Origin: Nilaparvata lugens
Taxonomy: Eukaryota > Arthropoda > Insecta > Hemiptera > Delphacidae
Length of the DNA stretch: 64,000 nt
Direction of reading: 5' to 3'
Assembly: GCF_014356525.2 (NCBI RefSeq)
Contig: NC_052514.1
Coordinates: 5,484,525-5,548,524, forward strand
Made by a program: the position numbers and the translations under genes. Shown here piece after piece: positions 20,901-32,636 of the stretch; the first letter of the stretch is position 1; every line of letters starts with the position of its first letter. The notes under the pieces are model-generated. The model was not told where the DNA came from and made no database searches. It saw only the letters and a program-made list of their open reading frames with translations.

Positions 20901-22309
20901 ATTTTTACTCTAATATTGGCGTATGAAGAAGGCTCCATTTCCTTTTTTATATTATCCTTGAAATGCAACATTTCCAAAAACCTTGTATATACGTCGACGC
21001 GCAATTTAAAAAGGAACATACCTGTCTAATTTCATGAAAATCTATTACCGCGTTTCGCCGTAAATGCGCAACATATGAACATATAAACATTTAAACATTC
21101 AAACATTAAGAGAAATGCCAAACCGTCGACTTGAATCTTAGACCTCACTTCGCTCGGTCAATTAAGGAAATAAGAGAGTATCTTATAGAAGATAGATATT
21201 ATGATCATGTTATGATGTTACAATGGTTTCCAATTGTTAACAGTCGAATTGGATCATATCCTGCATCGCCTCCACATTTTGTTAACTTGCATGAATCTCT
21301 TGACACCCTTGTGTAGGATCTCTTCTCAATTTTGACACTCATCTTCTTCAAACTCTTCTTATAACTCTACTTATACTCTTCGTATTTTTTTCTTATTTCG
21401 CAGGTTTCCATCTTCCTGTTCGCCCTGTGCTCTGCCAGCCTTGCAGACAAACAGGACACCAAACAAACCAAACGCGGTCTGGTTGGCTCACTAGGCTACG
21501 GACATGGTCTGTCAGGCTACGATCTGGGCTATGGAAGCTATGGAGGATTAGGCTATGCTCATGGAGCCGAGTATGGTCTGGGGTACTCTAGTCTGGGATA
21601 CTCAGGAATCAAGGGCTACTCAGGTCTCGGATATTCAGGACTTAAGGGCTACTCAGGTCTGGGATACTCAGGTCTTGGATACTCAGGTCTAGGATACTCA
21701 GGTCTTGGAACCTATGGAGCAGGTTACGGTTACGGATACCATCAACCCATCACCGTGAACACCATCAGCAAGAAAGTAGCAGTTCCCGTTCCCCACCCAG
21801 TCCCTGTCACAGTTACCAAACCAGTTCCCTACCCAGTTCCTCACCCGGTTCCCGTGGATGTTCCACGTGCAGTCCATGTCGAGGTACCCCAACCCGTTCC
21901 AGTCACCGTTGAGAAGCCCTACCCAGTAGCAGTCGAAAAGCCATACCCGGTAGCCGTTCCTCACGCTGTTCCTGTAGCAGTTCCTAAGCCAGTTCCTTAC
22001 ACCGTTCCCCAGCCGTACCCAGTGTACGTTGAGAAACCGGTTCCTGTAGCCGTTCCTAAGCCAGTAGTCGTGAAAACCCCGGTGGCGGTTCATGCCGCTC
22101 CAGCTTACAGTTATCCTGTGGGAGTGGCTTCATACCCCGCTACTTATGGCTCCTATGGTTCTTATGGATACCCAGCCACCTATGGAGGATACAGCTCGTA
22201 TCCATCAAGCTATGGATATGGAACTCCATTGGTCCATGGAGTGGCCTCCAGCTACAGCCTGGGACATGCAGTGAGCACTGGTTACTCCGGATATCATGGA
22301 GCTTACTGA
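17962..22309 (+). CDS. secreted Gly/Tyr/Ser- and Pro/Val-repeat structural (cuticle-type) protein; join(17962..17976,21404..22309)
   Basis: Exon 1 codes only MRYLQ and ends at the donor CAG|GTGAGT (17976/17977). The 3427-nt phase-0 intron ends TTTCTTATTTCGCAG at 21403. Joined, the protein has 306 residues. The signal peptide is residues 1-19 ([19 protein letters not shown]), and it exists only if the exons are joined. A dibasic KR follows at 28-29. Next come Gly/Tyr/Leu/Ser repeats (about 36-117, including a GYSGLGYSG run at 66-107), a Pro/Val block (about 128-236: [21 protein letters not shown]), and a Tyr/Gly/Ser-rich tail ending HGAY. There are no RR (chitin_bind_4), Tweedle or cysteine chitin-binding motifs; the only Cys is in the signal peptide. 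A tiny first coding exon that interrupts the signal peptide is usual for insect cuticular proteins. An extracellular role in cuticle, eggshell or a similar matrix is inferred from composition. No clear AATAAA lies within 150 bp of the stop. Confidence 0.8.
18425..19162. repeat. large inverted repeat inside the intron
   Basis: The left arm (about 18425-18733, starting AAGGCTGTGCAAAGGCTAAA) and right arm (about 18749-19162, ending TTTTAGCCTTTACACAGCCT) are diverged reverse complements around a TTATTTTTGGTAA-like centre. The right arm has an internal duplication near 18940-19050. A lone arm lies at 6588-6866. Transcribed as part of the pre-mRNA, it could fold into a hairpin of about 300 bp. Confidence 0.8.
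19825..19970. repeat. 73-bp direct tandem duplication in the intron
   Basis: The units starting AGTACTCCTCAACTC at 19825 and 19898 differ at only a few bases. The duplication creates a short open frame that has no other support. Confidence 0.9.
20770..21163 (-). repeat. interspersed repeat ending ATTGACCGAGCGAAGTGAGG
   Basis: On the minus strand it begins ATTGACCGAGCGAAGTGAGG (21163 downwards). It then has GTCGACGGTTTGGCATTTCT, a TGTTTAAATGTTTATATGTT run, TTACGGCGAAACGCGGTAAT and GCGCGTCGACGTATATACAA, and continues to a GATTACACAGATGTGTGGAG end. A diverged relative of the distal part is at 40965-41165. It occupies the 3' end of the intron, leaving the acceptor region free. Confidence 0.65.
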
Positions 22310-22469
22310 GTACTCTGAGAATTCCACGTCATGAATCTCAAGTGAGTTATATTTATTGCTCTTACTCATAGTTCATTCATTGGTACAACTTTAATAGGAT
22401 TTTCTTTCTTTAATTTTATTCCAATCAAATCTAAAAATACTAATGATCATTTACTTCCTAATATAATAA

Positions 22470-23198
22470 TCTATATATATAAAGGCGAAATGGCACTCAC
22501 TGACAGACTGACTGACTCACTCACTCGCAGAACTAAAGATCTACTGGACCAAGAACGTTCAAATTTGGTAGGTATGTTCAGTTGGCCCTTTAGAGTCGCA
22601 CTAAGGAATCTTTTGGCGATATTTTAACTCTAAGGGTGGTTTTTAAGGATTTAAATTTCGTCTCTTAGCATGTATATTCTTCTTATCCCAATATCTTAAA
22701 ATTATAATTGAAATGTCCATACCATATGTTAATATAGAACTATAATCTAGAGAGAAAGTACCTCAAAATTTTGTCAGGTTGGCATTAAGTTGAGTTGACT
22801 TTGTTAGGTTGTCACCAAGTTGAAGATTGAAATGCATTTATCCAGGACCTCCTAAATACCAATTTATCCAATTAGCCAAAAATAGCGTTTTCTCAGATTT
22901 TTTGCGTTCCCTCACCTTTTTCAATAATTGATGGAAATATAATTAAACATTCAGTACACAAGTTTAGCTGAGGTGGAACAATTTTGTTCGCCAAAGATAC
23001 GCCGATATAGTAACAGGTGTTTTTCGAGATCAAATTGACATAATACGTTCAAATTCGGTACAGAGGTTCCGCTGAGGTCTACATGCAGGCGAGCGAAGCG
23101 AGCCCGCTGATCTCATTTCTGGACGATCCAGTCGGGGTCCAGGGGGCGGAGCCCCCTGGCTAGACGAATATGGCGAGCGAAGAGATCCTGACGGCTAG
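22470..23198 (+). mobile_element. non-autonomous Helitron-like element
   Basis: Begins TCTATATATATAAAGGCGAA after an A and continues with TGGCACTCACTGACAGACTG. Near the 3' end is a perfect hairpin CCAGGGGGC-GGA-GCCCCCTGG (23139-23159), followed by CTAG at 23160-23163 and again at 23195-23198. The second CTAG is followed by T, giving the A..T insertion context of Helitrons. It has no Rep/helicase frame. The exact 3' end (23163 or 23198) is uncertain. It starts about 160 bp after the stop codon of the cuticle-type gene. Confidence 0.65.
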
Positions 23199-24499
23199 TG
23201 GGTTGAATATTGATAAGATTGGTATTAGGACATAGGTATTACGACATCTATAATACATGATCTCATTCATTCACATATTAATACTGTACAATCTTTCAAT
23301 ATTTCAATAAATAAATAAATACATATTTGCTAATATCAAGCTATTTGCTAGAAGTAGTAGCCTTGTCCTGGTGATAACCTTTTGATCTTTGAATCCGTCC
23401 CTTCAAAACATTAAAATATACATTAGGTAGTTCCCACCAGCACCACTACTTCCAGCAACTAACTTGAAATCAATAAATTCATAGATTTTACAGTAATAAT
23501 ATGTAAATAAACACGATCATGTATCATAATATATATGATGCACTACAGATGACTGATATTGAAATAAAGGCTTTAACTTACAAAACTATTATACACTAGT
23601 GATGAAACAAGATAAAGCGAGAAATAACAAACTATTTTGATTGCTGCATATTGGAGTCAGATGAATTCAACATATTAACAGGCTAAAAATTGAATTCAAT
23701 TGAATTGCTGCTTCAATTTCAATCCTAGGGGAGCGAAGCTAGGGCACAGCCGGCTCTCTCTCACACACTACTTGACTCTCATGATTGATGAAAAATCATA
23801 GAATGGAAGAGATAACAACACGCTTCAACCTATCAAACAGTAAATTCCTCTCTACGAATGTTGATAAGAAGAATAATTATATTTCCACAATCAAATTAGG
23901 ATATTTTCAGTATCCGCTCTCTCAATGTCGAATTAAATCAAGGGAGAAACTCATCAATTTTACTAATTTCTGTAAGAATCTACTGCTTCTCTACTAAATT
24001 CCTACAAATTCTGATAGTCATTATGATATAAATATTATTTTATATTGATAAATAACAATCTAAACAATGTATAGGTTTCCTCTGATACGCACCCATAAAG
24101 TCAGCACCTGGATGAAATTAGTTTGCAATCCTTGTCAGTCATCAGACAAAATAGATAACTCTATCCTTCTCAAACACCGCACTGTTGCCAAATCTATGAA
24201 ACAAATTTAATGAACTACCAGTGTTCATTTGTTCTCAATAAATCATTAAATCAAAGAAATATATATTTTCTTAGCGATATCTTCAACCCAGAGGGATCAC
24301 TAGTACATCAATTCATATAATATAACCACAAATTTATCAATTAACAAGACAAAATTTTCCAATCAGCCCAAATCAACCCCAATTCGAGGCCAACTCCCCA
24401 AAATGCATTGTTCCAAAGCATTCTCGCTTTCGTCAGCCCTTCCACAAATTTGCATGCCAATTCGTCGACTACCATTTGCATATTTTCTGCATGCTAAAA
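23199..24499. other. intergenic, nothing coding recognised
   Basis: AT-rich. An AATAAA at 23306-23311 and a GAAATAAAGG at about 23563 are the first canonical poly(A) signals downstream of the cuticle-type gene, but both lie beyond the Helitron. A short GC-rich patch (GGGGAGCGAAGCTAGGGCAC, about 23729-23748) resembles one at 32009-32047 and may be the end of another element. Confidence 0.4.
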
Positions 24500-24960
24500 C
24501 GTTTCCACTCAACTCAAACTGGCAGTATTCCTCATAAACAACATCAATGCTCCCTGTTCAAATAATGCTGACAGGATAATATGAAATTCTCTAGGGAGCT
24601 GACGCGTCTCTTCCCAAACTAAACTGAACTCAATAACATCAATGCATCCAATTCAAATAATGCTGACACTATAAAGTGAATCTCTCTAGGGAGCTGAACC
24701 GTCTCTTTCCAAACTAAACTGTTAGAATTCTGAACTCAATAACATCAATGCATCCAATTGAACTGATGCTGACAGTTAATAGTGGAACTGTTGAATTTGG
24801 CTGCAAAACCGCAGAACACAAGAAACGATCAGCATGTTTTTCTCTCGAGAGATCACTTCTAACTGTCAGAATTCCTTATTACTTCACCACTGATACTTCA
24901 TATTCAATCAATACTGACAGATTGAAGTTGATCTCACTACAGTCGATAAAGTAATTTATT
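24500..24960. mobile_element. snap-back MITE with internally amplified right half
   Basis: AACTGGCAGTATTCCTCATA on the left is followed by three near-tandem copies of a 95-106-bp unit (ACATCAATGC.. at 24541, 24636 and 24742). Each unit carries AATAATGCTGACA, a TGAA..TCTCTAGGGAGCTG box and CGTCTCTTCCCAAACTAAAC. The segment ends TACTGACAGATTGAAGTTGA. The short frame at 24748-24954 is not supported. Confidence 0.6.
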
Positions 24961-25973
24961 CAACCCTTAACAGGAAAATGCGTGTTTGGCTGAATATAAA
25001 CATAGTTCAATATTCATGGGTCTCAGATGTTTGTGAATTTATAATCTGTGAGTGTTTTTCTGCTGGTGAAGATTTCACCACAGAGGAAAGATAGCATCAG
25101 AAGATATTCCATGGTATAGGGCATTTATTGAAATTGAAATGGACATATCCTATATTATAAAATATTTGAACAATTTGAAACCAAATTGGGAAATTGAAGA
25201 AGCCTTGGACAATAGCCTGTTTTTTCCAATTGTTGTATTGTTTGTGTTAACCTTATAAATAAATAAATTTATGTCCTGAATTTCTAGCCCATTTTTTGTT
25301 AACTTAGGTAGGTTACTGTTGACTACTGTATATTTTTACTGTTTTGTTGGAGTGAGAGTATGAGATACTACCACGAAAAAGACGTACCAGGACTATCAGC
25401 TTGAGTTAACATTGAAAATTGAAACATAAACGCCCTATAAACATACCAGTAGTCCTTCTCTACTCTGTGCCTATACCATGGAATATCTTCTCATGCTATA
25501 TTTTCTATATGATTTTACTGAAGAAGGGGATTGCTCATATCATGTTGTGTAGTAATGAGTATATGGGAGAGAGTATTGCAGTTCATACCACTATAAAAAT
25601 GTAGTCCACATCATTGACTTGGAGAAATATCAATGTAATTTTTAGCATTATTATTTTGATGCACCCAACAACCTGCTCACTCAATTTCTCTCTGGGGCAT
25701 GAGTTTTTAATGCACTGTAGTATCAAATAAAATAATGACTATAAGAAATAGTTTTCTTGTACAGTATTGATGCTCCAGTTTCATTGTAGAAGTTGAAATT
25801 TTGTTTTCCTCTGACTCCATAAGATGTTTTAATAGCGATTTTTTGAATCTCTTCACAGAATTCTTCGTTTCTTTTATGATTGTGTAACATGAAGCAATCA
25901 ATCAACACTAGTCCTTCGAATAAATGAGTTGTACATTACTATGATGTCCCAAAAATGATTTATCTACAAATAA

Positions 25974-26219
25974 TCTATAATATGATAAAGTAGAGAATCG
26001 ACTTAAACACGTAAATTATAAAATAATCACAAAAATGACGAATCATCACGTCTGAACTACTGGACTGATTAACTTGAAATCTTGCATATAGATTCTTAAT
26101 TTACCGAGGTCTAATTTGAATCATTCAAGATTTCAGTAGGTCAGCAGGGTTTCAGTTTATCAAGCTATCAATACCCTATCAATATATCATACCCTTGCGG
26201 AGCACGGGCTCCCTGCTTG
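25974..26219 (+). mobile_element. mini-Helitron, diverged copy
   Basis: Starts TCTATAATATGATAAAG after A. It has CATCACGTCTGAACTACTGG and AACTTGAAATCTTGCATATA and ends CCCTTGCGGAGCACGGGCTC with CCTGCTTG before T. It aligns along its length with the intact copy at 63698-63938. The terminal CTAG has become CTTG. Confidence 0.65.
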
Positions 26220-26642
26220 TTTATAATAAGAAAACATGATTACTCAATAATAAGAAAGCATTGTCCACACATTCCCAAATAGTTTTGTACATATTTCTGG
26301 GAATGAGACTGATTTATTTCTTATAACTTATATTCGGTTTGGAAGAATCTTGATTAAGGAATCTACTTTGTAGAAATGATTAATGACTGAAAATTCTGTG
26401 AAGTGAAGAACTACAAGTTTTTTATCCTATTTCGGATTAATGAATTTTTATTTGAATTTTGACTACTAAGATAGTTGAAATATTTCATTGAATTATTATG
26501 GTAAAATGTAAACAAATTTTCTCTTAAAATAACATTTTCTAACACTCAATCACCCTAAAATGAGGAGAAAGGAACATCTCTAGTTAATCACTTGGGTCAA
26601 TGAACTCTCCACTCCAATTGCCAGGCTCAATTAATTGATGAG

Positions 26643-26728
26643 TTCTATAGTGAAACTCACTGCAAACTGGCAACTTCGGTTGGAATGAAGCATCGATGCT
26701 CCTCATACAGAAATGCAGACAGTTTGAG
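26643..26728. mobile_element. snap-back MITE (AACTGTCAGCATT family)
   Basis: CTATAGTGAAACTCACTGCA..AACTGGCAACTT is matched by AATGCAGACAGTTTGAGTTG on the right. The internal CATCGATGCTCCTCAT is shared with the copy at 37060-37152. A further half copy (AGGTTCACTTTAATCTGTCA) lies at about 26843-26945. Confidence 0.55.
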
Positions 26729-27146
26729 TTGGTTTTCTCCTCATCAGAGCCAACGCCACGGTTAATTCGCAGAATATTGCTATAAATATAATGGAGACAC
26801 CAATTATTTTAAGTCCTCAAAGAGATGTTAGGCAAGATAGCTAGAGAGGTTCACTTTAATCTGTCAGCATGTCTCATAACTTACATCAATGAAACCCATA
26901 CATTGCAACAGTACTAAAAGTTTTGAGTGGCTCTCACTATTTTCCACTATATTTTTATATCAACTTTGTAATCGTACTATGAGTTTGAAGTGAATTTCAC
27001 GATATTGCTATTTTAAAGTGAGAATGATCTCCATATTCTAGTGACTTACTTGAGAACGTAGGTGACAGCAGAGGTCATTGACAGTGGACAGATTCTCGGG
27101 ATTAATAATACTAAGAATAAGAAGGGAAGTAATGGAAGAATGGACT

Positions 27147-27395
27147 ATAGTGAGGTCCACGTTATAATGGCAGTGAAGAAAGATAGGAGAACAACGTTGC
27201 CGATCCTCTCTGTCTTGTCAATGTCTTTCTATAGACGGTAGGTGATACAGGTTTATTGATGTAATATCAATCTCATCTGTGATATCAATCTGTTCATTCT
27301 CATTTAAAATAATCAATTATATTTTATCAAGCAGGAAGTTATGTTTTTCAATCATTTTATAATGAATTTTCATAATTAAAATAAATATTTTGTTA
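27147..27395 (+). mobile_element. MITE ('GTGAGGTCCACG' TIR family), cut by the assembly gap
   Basis: TAGTGAGGTCCACGTTATAA, GGCAGTGAAGAAAGATAGGA and ACAGGTTTATTGATGTAATA match the copy at 7129. The right half is lost in the N run. Confidence 0.8.
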
Positions 27396-27495
27396 NNNNN
27401 NNNNNNNNNNNNNNNNNNNNNNNNNNNNNNNNNNNNNNNNNNNNNNNNNNNNNNNNNNNNNNNNNNNNNNNNNNNNNNNNNNNNNNNNNNNNNNN
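27396..27495. other. assembly gap (100 N)
   Basis: Exactly 100 N, a conventional placeholder. The true distance is unknown. It falls inside a high-copy MITE. Confidence 1.
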
Positions 27496-27745
27496 GAAAT
27501 TTTTAAACACGAACCGATATAATTATAAGTCGTCTATTTGCCATACCAGATACATTTAAGAATGAAAATTCTCAGGAAAGATGAAAACAAATATTTTGTA
27601 GCGTTATTGATTCTATTTGCGAGTTATCCATCAACAGTCACAATTTTGTCCTTAGCATACATATATTATTTCTATAATTCAACTTATTCCACCTACTCAG
27701 AATTCTCTAGTAATATTATAATGTTGACTTAATGCGATTACTTTC

Positions 27746-28407
27746 AAAAAAAATCTGGTGTGGCGCACTCACACAACTTTCCTTGCCGTTATGAAAATTG
27801 ATCACCTGACGCTAGAGTTCCCGCGCATCTCAAGTCTACTATTCAAAGATTTGAGCCAGCTGGTGACAGAGCAATAACGCTGGAGACACACATGAGGTCT
27901 GCTATCTCTTCATAGTGAATGATTAAATAGAATCAACAATAATTTGCAATTGAATAATCACATTTTCTCGAATTTGAAGCTTATTTTCAATTTTAGGTGA
28001 AAATGTTACTGAACATTAATTGTAGAGATTTTCATGCTCAATCTACTCCACTTGATTTTTTTTCGTTTCAATCATTGTATCTGAAGCCTGATAATTGGGA
28101 ATCTATCTGCATTGATGGGGTGGAGCTCCTGAAATTTTTACAGATATGGGACTTGTGGCAGTTGATAGAGCTTATCGATGACTATTTTAGGTATGAATTT
28201 GATCAAAATCGTTGGAGCCGTTTCCGAGAAAATCAGGAAAAACCCTGTTTTTGACAACATTTTCGCCATTTTAGCCGCCATCTTGAATTTCATTTGATCG
28301 AAATTGTTCGTGATGTATTCTTATAGTGGATGGACCTTAAGTTCCAAATTTCAAGTCATTCCGTTAATTGGGAGATGAGATATCGTGTACACAGACGCAC
28401 ATACACT

Positions 28408-28447
<40 letters not shown>

Positions 28448-28582
28448 GATCAATACCCAAAAACCAGTTTTTTGGACTCAGGGGACCTTGAAACATATAG
28501 AAATTTAGAATTTTGGGTTCCTTAATTTTTTTTGGAAAGCAATACTTTCCTCACCTATGGTAATAGGGCAAGGAAAGTAAAA
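27746..28582 (-). repeat. 'ACTTTCCTTGCC' repeat family, copy 2
   Basis: Plus-strand start AAAAAAAATCTGGTGTGGCG, end GGGCAAGGAAAGTAAAAA. It contains GGTGAAAATGTTACTGAACA, GAGCTCCTGAAATTTTTACA, GCCATTTTAGCCGCCAT and a (CA)n run at 28413-28442. This is the most complete member. The 85-residue frame at 27997-28254 lies entirely within the repeat and matches the homologous part of other copies, so it is not a gene. Confidence 0.75.
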
Positions 28583-28917
28583 ATTATGTATCTGGTTTTA
28601 AAAATAGACGGCACACAATATATTCTTCTACTTCTGTGTTTTAATCTGCTTCGCTCTCTATCATGCCATTTTTTATAGTACTTGTATTCGTACAACCCTC
28701 TCATGTTTTTTCTCTATCACATCATCCGTCTTCTCTCACTAATCTCGCTCGAAATTCCTCTTTCCTCCTCTTCTGCTCTCAATCTCTCTCTTTGCTGTGT
28801 GATCCAATTGACCGTTATTGTCTTGTCTACTATTTCCTTTTACGTTGATGGGTCCGACATCACTGGCTGTGCCTGATTGCAGTTAATGACTGCTTGAGAA
28901 TAAAAGAAGAATGAGGT

Positions 28918-28990
28918 GAAGAAGAAGAAGTAGAAGGAGAAGAAGAAGAAGAAGAAGAAGAAGAAGAAGGAGACGGAGGATGAGTAGGGA
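28918..28990. repeat. GAA microsatellite
   Basis: GAAGAAGAAG..GGAGACGGAGG purine tract of about 70 bases. Confidence 0.9.
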
Positions 28991-30124
28991 GAAGAAAAAG
29001 AAGTCATAGTAGATAATGTAGGTGGAAGTATGAAGCACCCAACTATGAGAAGCTCATACTCTTGAAAACATATTCGGAATTAGTTTTTCTCGATAAATTT
29101 TGTAGATCAATAGTTGAGTTTAGCATTGTTAGGTCTGGTTTGATCTTGAAAATGAATTTCTTTGATACAATACTCTGAAACAATAATTCCAGCATTTCTC
29201 TGCTACCAAAACACCTAATCCTGAGTCATATCAACCAGGATTAAATCAGTGAGCGAAGTTCAGTTGAGTTCATGATCAGTTGAACATACTGACCTAAAAA
29301 ACTCTATTGTGTACAAAAAGCCTCAGAATAAGGAAAAATAGGTTGGAATTTTGAGTGTTATGCATTTCCATTTCTTAGAAGAATTCATTTCCATGAACAG
29401 TCATCACACATTTTCATTCGATCTTCTTTATTTCAATTTGTTCTCTTCCATTTCGTATGGACTCCTTTTATTAAGATTCAAGAACATCAGTTTCATAATA
29501 ATAATAATAATATCGAGACTGGCTCAGGTCTGGTGTCAGAGTTTTCAGGTCGCAACTGATCAATTTCAGGGCCTCTGACATGACCTAACTACTGCTTTTT
29601 AGGCAGCCGGGACCGACGGCTTAACGTGTCCATCCGAAACAAGTTTCATAATCAAATGAATATTACAAGTATAACGTACTATGAAACTTGCAAGTACATT
29701 AATTTGTACAATAGTAATAATTCATGAAACGTACAATGATAGTTAAGTAGAGGTATGAAAAAATGGTAATCATTTGTGAGCAAGAAATATTCGTGAGTAT
29801 CCAATACTATTAAACGAGCAATTTCTGTTTCGATGTTTAGATGTTTATATGTTTCTATATCTGTATTTGACCCGGATCTCAAAAACGGCTCCAATGATTC
29901 TCACGAAATTTGGAACAAAGTAGGTGTATGATATGAAAATTCTATTGCACTAGGTCTCAACCGTGAGATAACTCGCTGAAGGACATTGGAAGGATAAATA
30001 CGTCCTTGGAAAAGCAGCTTTAAATTTTGTCGTCTGTCGATACCGTGATGGAAGAGAGTGAACGAGTGCATGTGTGGGTTATTCCTCAGCTGATCTCATG
30101 AGAAGAATGATCCAGCTGGAAAAA

Positions 30125-30854
30125 CATTTTTTCCTCCACCTACTATCAAAAGTCTCATTTTACACCCTGGAATCGAATACTAAAGTACTACTTTTCCTCC
30201 CATGGGACTAAAAATAATTCCCAGCGGGAAAGTGATCACTTTTTCTCCCAAGGGAGTAAAATAAACCATAAGATTAACATGGGAAGAAGTCCGACAACGC
30301 CGCGATTGAAGAATGAGGAATGTGGCAACACTGTCGTGGTCGGTAGAGGAAAAGTAAAAGAGCTCTATTTCGATCTTTGGAATATTTTAGCTCTAGGAAA
30401 TAAGTAGCTCTATTTCGATTGTTAGGTTATGTTCAACCGTTGGTGGATATGAAAAAGTACACACCTCTAACGTCATCGGCATCTCTACGAGAGCGTTCAT
30501 CTAAAGTACGTTTTCGTTTATGCGAACATTTCCGCAGTCAACGACGGCAAGCATTGTTGACATTCATATTGTCCAATTTCAAGTGTGCTAAAAGAGCTCT
30601 ATTTCGATCTTTGGAATATTTTAGCTCTAGGAAATAAGTAGCTCTATTCGATTGTTAGGTTATGTTCAACCGTTGGTGGATATGAAAAAGTACACACCTC
30701 TAACGTGGATATGAAAAAGTACACCTCTAACGTCATCGGCATCTCTACGAGAGCGTTCATAAAGGTACGTTTTCGTTTATGCGAACTTTTATTTAATTAT
30801 TCAATATACAAATTATTCATTGTTATAGGTATTGGTGTAGGTGGAGGAAAAATG
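30125..30854. mobile_element. 730-bp element with CATTTTTCCTCCACCTAC inverted ends, copy 1
   Basis: The left end CATTTTTTCCTCCACCTAC (30125-30143) and right end GTAGGTGGAGGAAAAATG (30837-30854) are inverted. Inside is CCTCCCATGGGACTAAAA, then a roughly 236-bp unit (AAAAGAGCTCTATTTCGATC .. GAGAGCGTTCATC) present about twice, with a truncated third repeat. An almost identical copy lies at 47481-48194. No credible protein is encoded. Confidence 0.75.
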
Positions 30855-30992
30855 TTGTGTGCATCACGGGACTAAAGTACTTATTCTCCCTCAGGGAAAT
30901 TGTCGCCCTCGGCTACGCCATCGGGCGACAACAGTTTCCCTCAGGGAGAAAAAGTTGCACTTTAGTCCCTAGATGCACAAATAACTATTTGT
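30855..30992 (+). repeat. CpG-rich palindromic element, copy e (intact)
   Basis: A long hairpin. GCATCACGGGACTAAAGTAC..CTCCCTCAGGGAAATTGTCG pairs with CGACAACAGTTTCCCTCAGG..GCACTTTAGTCCCTAGATGC. The apex is GGCTACGCC, and the outer end GCACAAATAACTATT (30975-30989) is shared with copies a, g and h although the stem sequence is different. This copy shows the empty site for the LTR element inserted in its twin at 48312. Confidence 0.75.
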
Positions 30993-31415
30993 TTCTTTCT
31001 CTCTTTTTAGAAAACATGTTTACTTCAGAAAGTCCAAATTAGTAACTAGATGCTGTTGATGTTGAATAGTACATAGTATATTAACAAATATTGTGGCAAA
31101 CATAGTATATAATTCTAAATCGGATCCATAGTATATCTATTTGTAATTGATGAAGTGTTTTTTTTTTTGAATGTGTGAATAAATTGTTATTTTGATGAGT
31201 GATAGTAGCTCAACCTAGATTTTGATTTGGACTGTAGTATAAATTTGAAAAAGGACACTCTCGGGCATAAGCCTGTTGAGCGTCCTCATATAACTGTAAA
31301 AATAATTGTACGACTGAGAAAATGAATAAATAAATATGAACTATAAATGCAATCTTTCATTACTAATTTTCTATGCTTTTACACTCCGGAGCGAAGCTCG
31401 GTCCCCCGATATTGG

Positions 31416-32636
31416 AAATTAATGGGAGAATGCATTTGAATTTGATAATGTTCAGAGAAATATTCGAGTTTTCGTTTGATAGTTATCAACTCACCAGTAA
31501 GTTTTTCTTTATAATAGTTTCCCACTCACCGTGATATTTTGAATCCGTATGTCTAGAGTGTAAATTTTTATTTACGTCTTAAAACAGAGCAGTTCATTGC
31601 GCACAAGACAGACAGATTGGACTTGACAACATCAGTGAACGTCACACACTAACTGAGGTCCATCATCAAATTCCCCAATTAGAGGCAACGAGTGCAAGAG
31701 AGTTGGCGAGTGGGAGAGATAGAGAGAATAATGTGGGAGACAGAGAGAGAAAATGTGAATAATGTGACAGAGTGAGAAAGTTTGAGAGAATCGTGTGAGA
31801 ACAGCGGGAGGGACAGAGGATGAGAGACCAATGTAGAAAAGGAATGATAGAGAGCAATTAGTGTGTCAGAGAGAGGGAGCGAGAGAGAGTGTGGTAGTAT
31901 GAGAGGATGGTATGAGAACAGCAGTGGAGACAGAGAGAATAATGTTGGTAAATAGAGTAGAGGCTGATAGAATAGAATAGAATAGAATAGCTGCCTTTAT
32001 TTTTAGCTAGGAGGGCGGAGTTAGGGCGCAGCCGGCCCTCTCTTACACTCAACCCTCAAATAGTGTGTGAGAGAGAGAATGTGAAAGGATGATGTGAAAG
32101 CAGTAGGAGAAACAAAAATAAAGATGAAGGAGATAGAGTGAGTGAGGGTATTTTTATGTGTGAGAGAGAGTAAGTGTAAGGGAGAATAGTGTAAGAGAAA
32201 AGGAAGAGAATGGAAATATGGCTTCACCATCAATCTCAACTGAAACTGAAGTGACGATGAAGTGAATAAGTGCTATAAAAAAGAGAACTACAGTGGGAGA
32301 GAGTGAGTGAGAAAGATACTAAAAGTTGAAGGAAGGCATGGAGGAAGAATATTAGCAGGAGGATGATGAAGAGGAAGAAGGAGATAGAGGTAGAAAGGGA
32401 GAAGGATTACTAGGTAGAGGAGATGATGACGATGAAAAGGAGAAAACCTGAGAGGAAAGCCAAAGAGAATCTGTGAAAAAGAGAGAATGACCATGTGAGA
32501 TGAATAGACTGTTGAAATGTAGGCTAGGCTAGCTGAAAAATTTGTTTTGTTTTTTTTTCAGAGTGACCAGAAGTCATCAATTTTATCTCTGCCTTATCCC
32601 AATTGTCTTTCTCACTCTCTCTCTTTCTTTTTTGTT
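31416..32636. other. purine-rich intergenic stretch without recognised genes
   Basis: Between about 31680 and 32470 the plus strand is rich in GAGAGA and GGAGA runs, with an AATAGAATAG repeat at about 31970-31990. The Leu/Ser-rich minus-strand frames are compositional. A GC-rich patch (GGAGGGCGGAGTTAGGGCGC, about 32010-32029) resembles 23729-23748. Confidence 0.5.

Larger units (their letters stand above)
29797..31415 (+). repeat. 'AAACGAGCAATTTCTGT' repeat family, copy interrupted by another element
   Basis: The start ATACTATTAAACGAGCAATT and the end GGAGCGAAGCTCGGTCCCCC match the family. Alignment with 3197-3975 is lost after GATCCAGCTG (about 30118) and resumes at TTTCTCTCTTTTTAGAAAAC (about 30995). 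The intervening 870 bp are therefore a secondary insertion. Confidence 0.75.

Noticed and set aside
21698..22093. 131-residue minus-strand frame with Trp/Asn/Gly repeats
   Set aside because: It is the antisense shadow of the Pro/Val repeat exon of the cuticle-type gene.
27997..28254. 85-residue frame with complex-looking composition
   Set aside because: It lies wholly inside the 'ACTTTCCTTGCC' repeat, and the matching frame at 42957-43277 is just another copy of the repeat. There is no evidence it is a protein.
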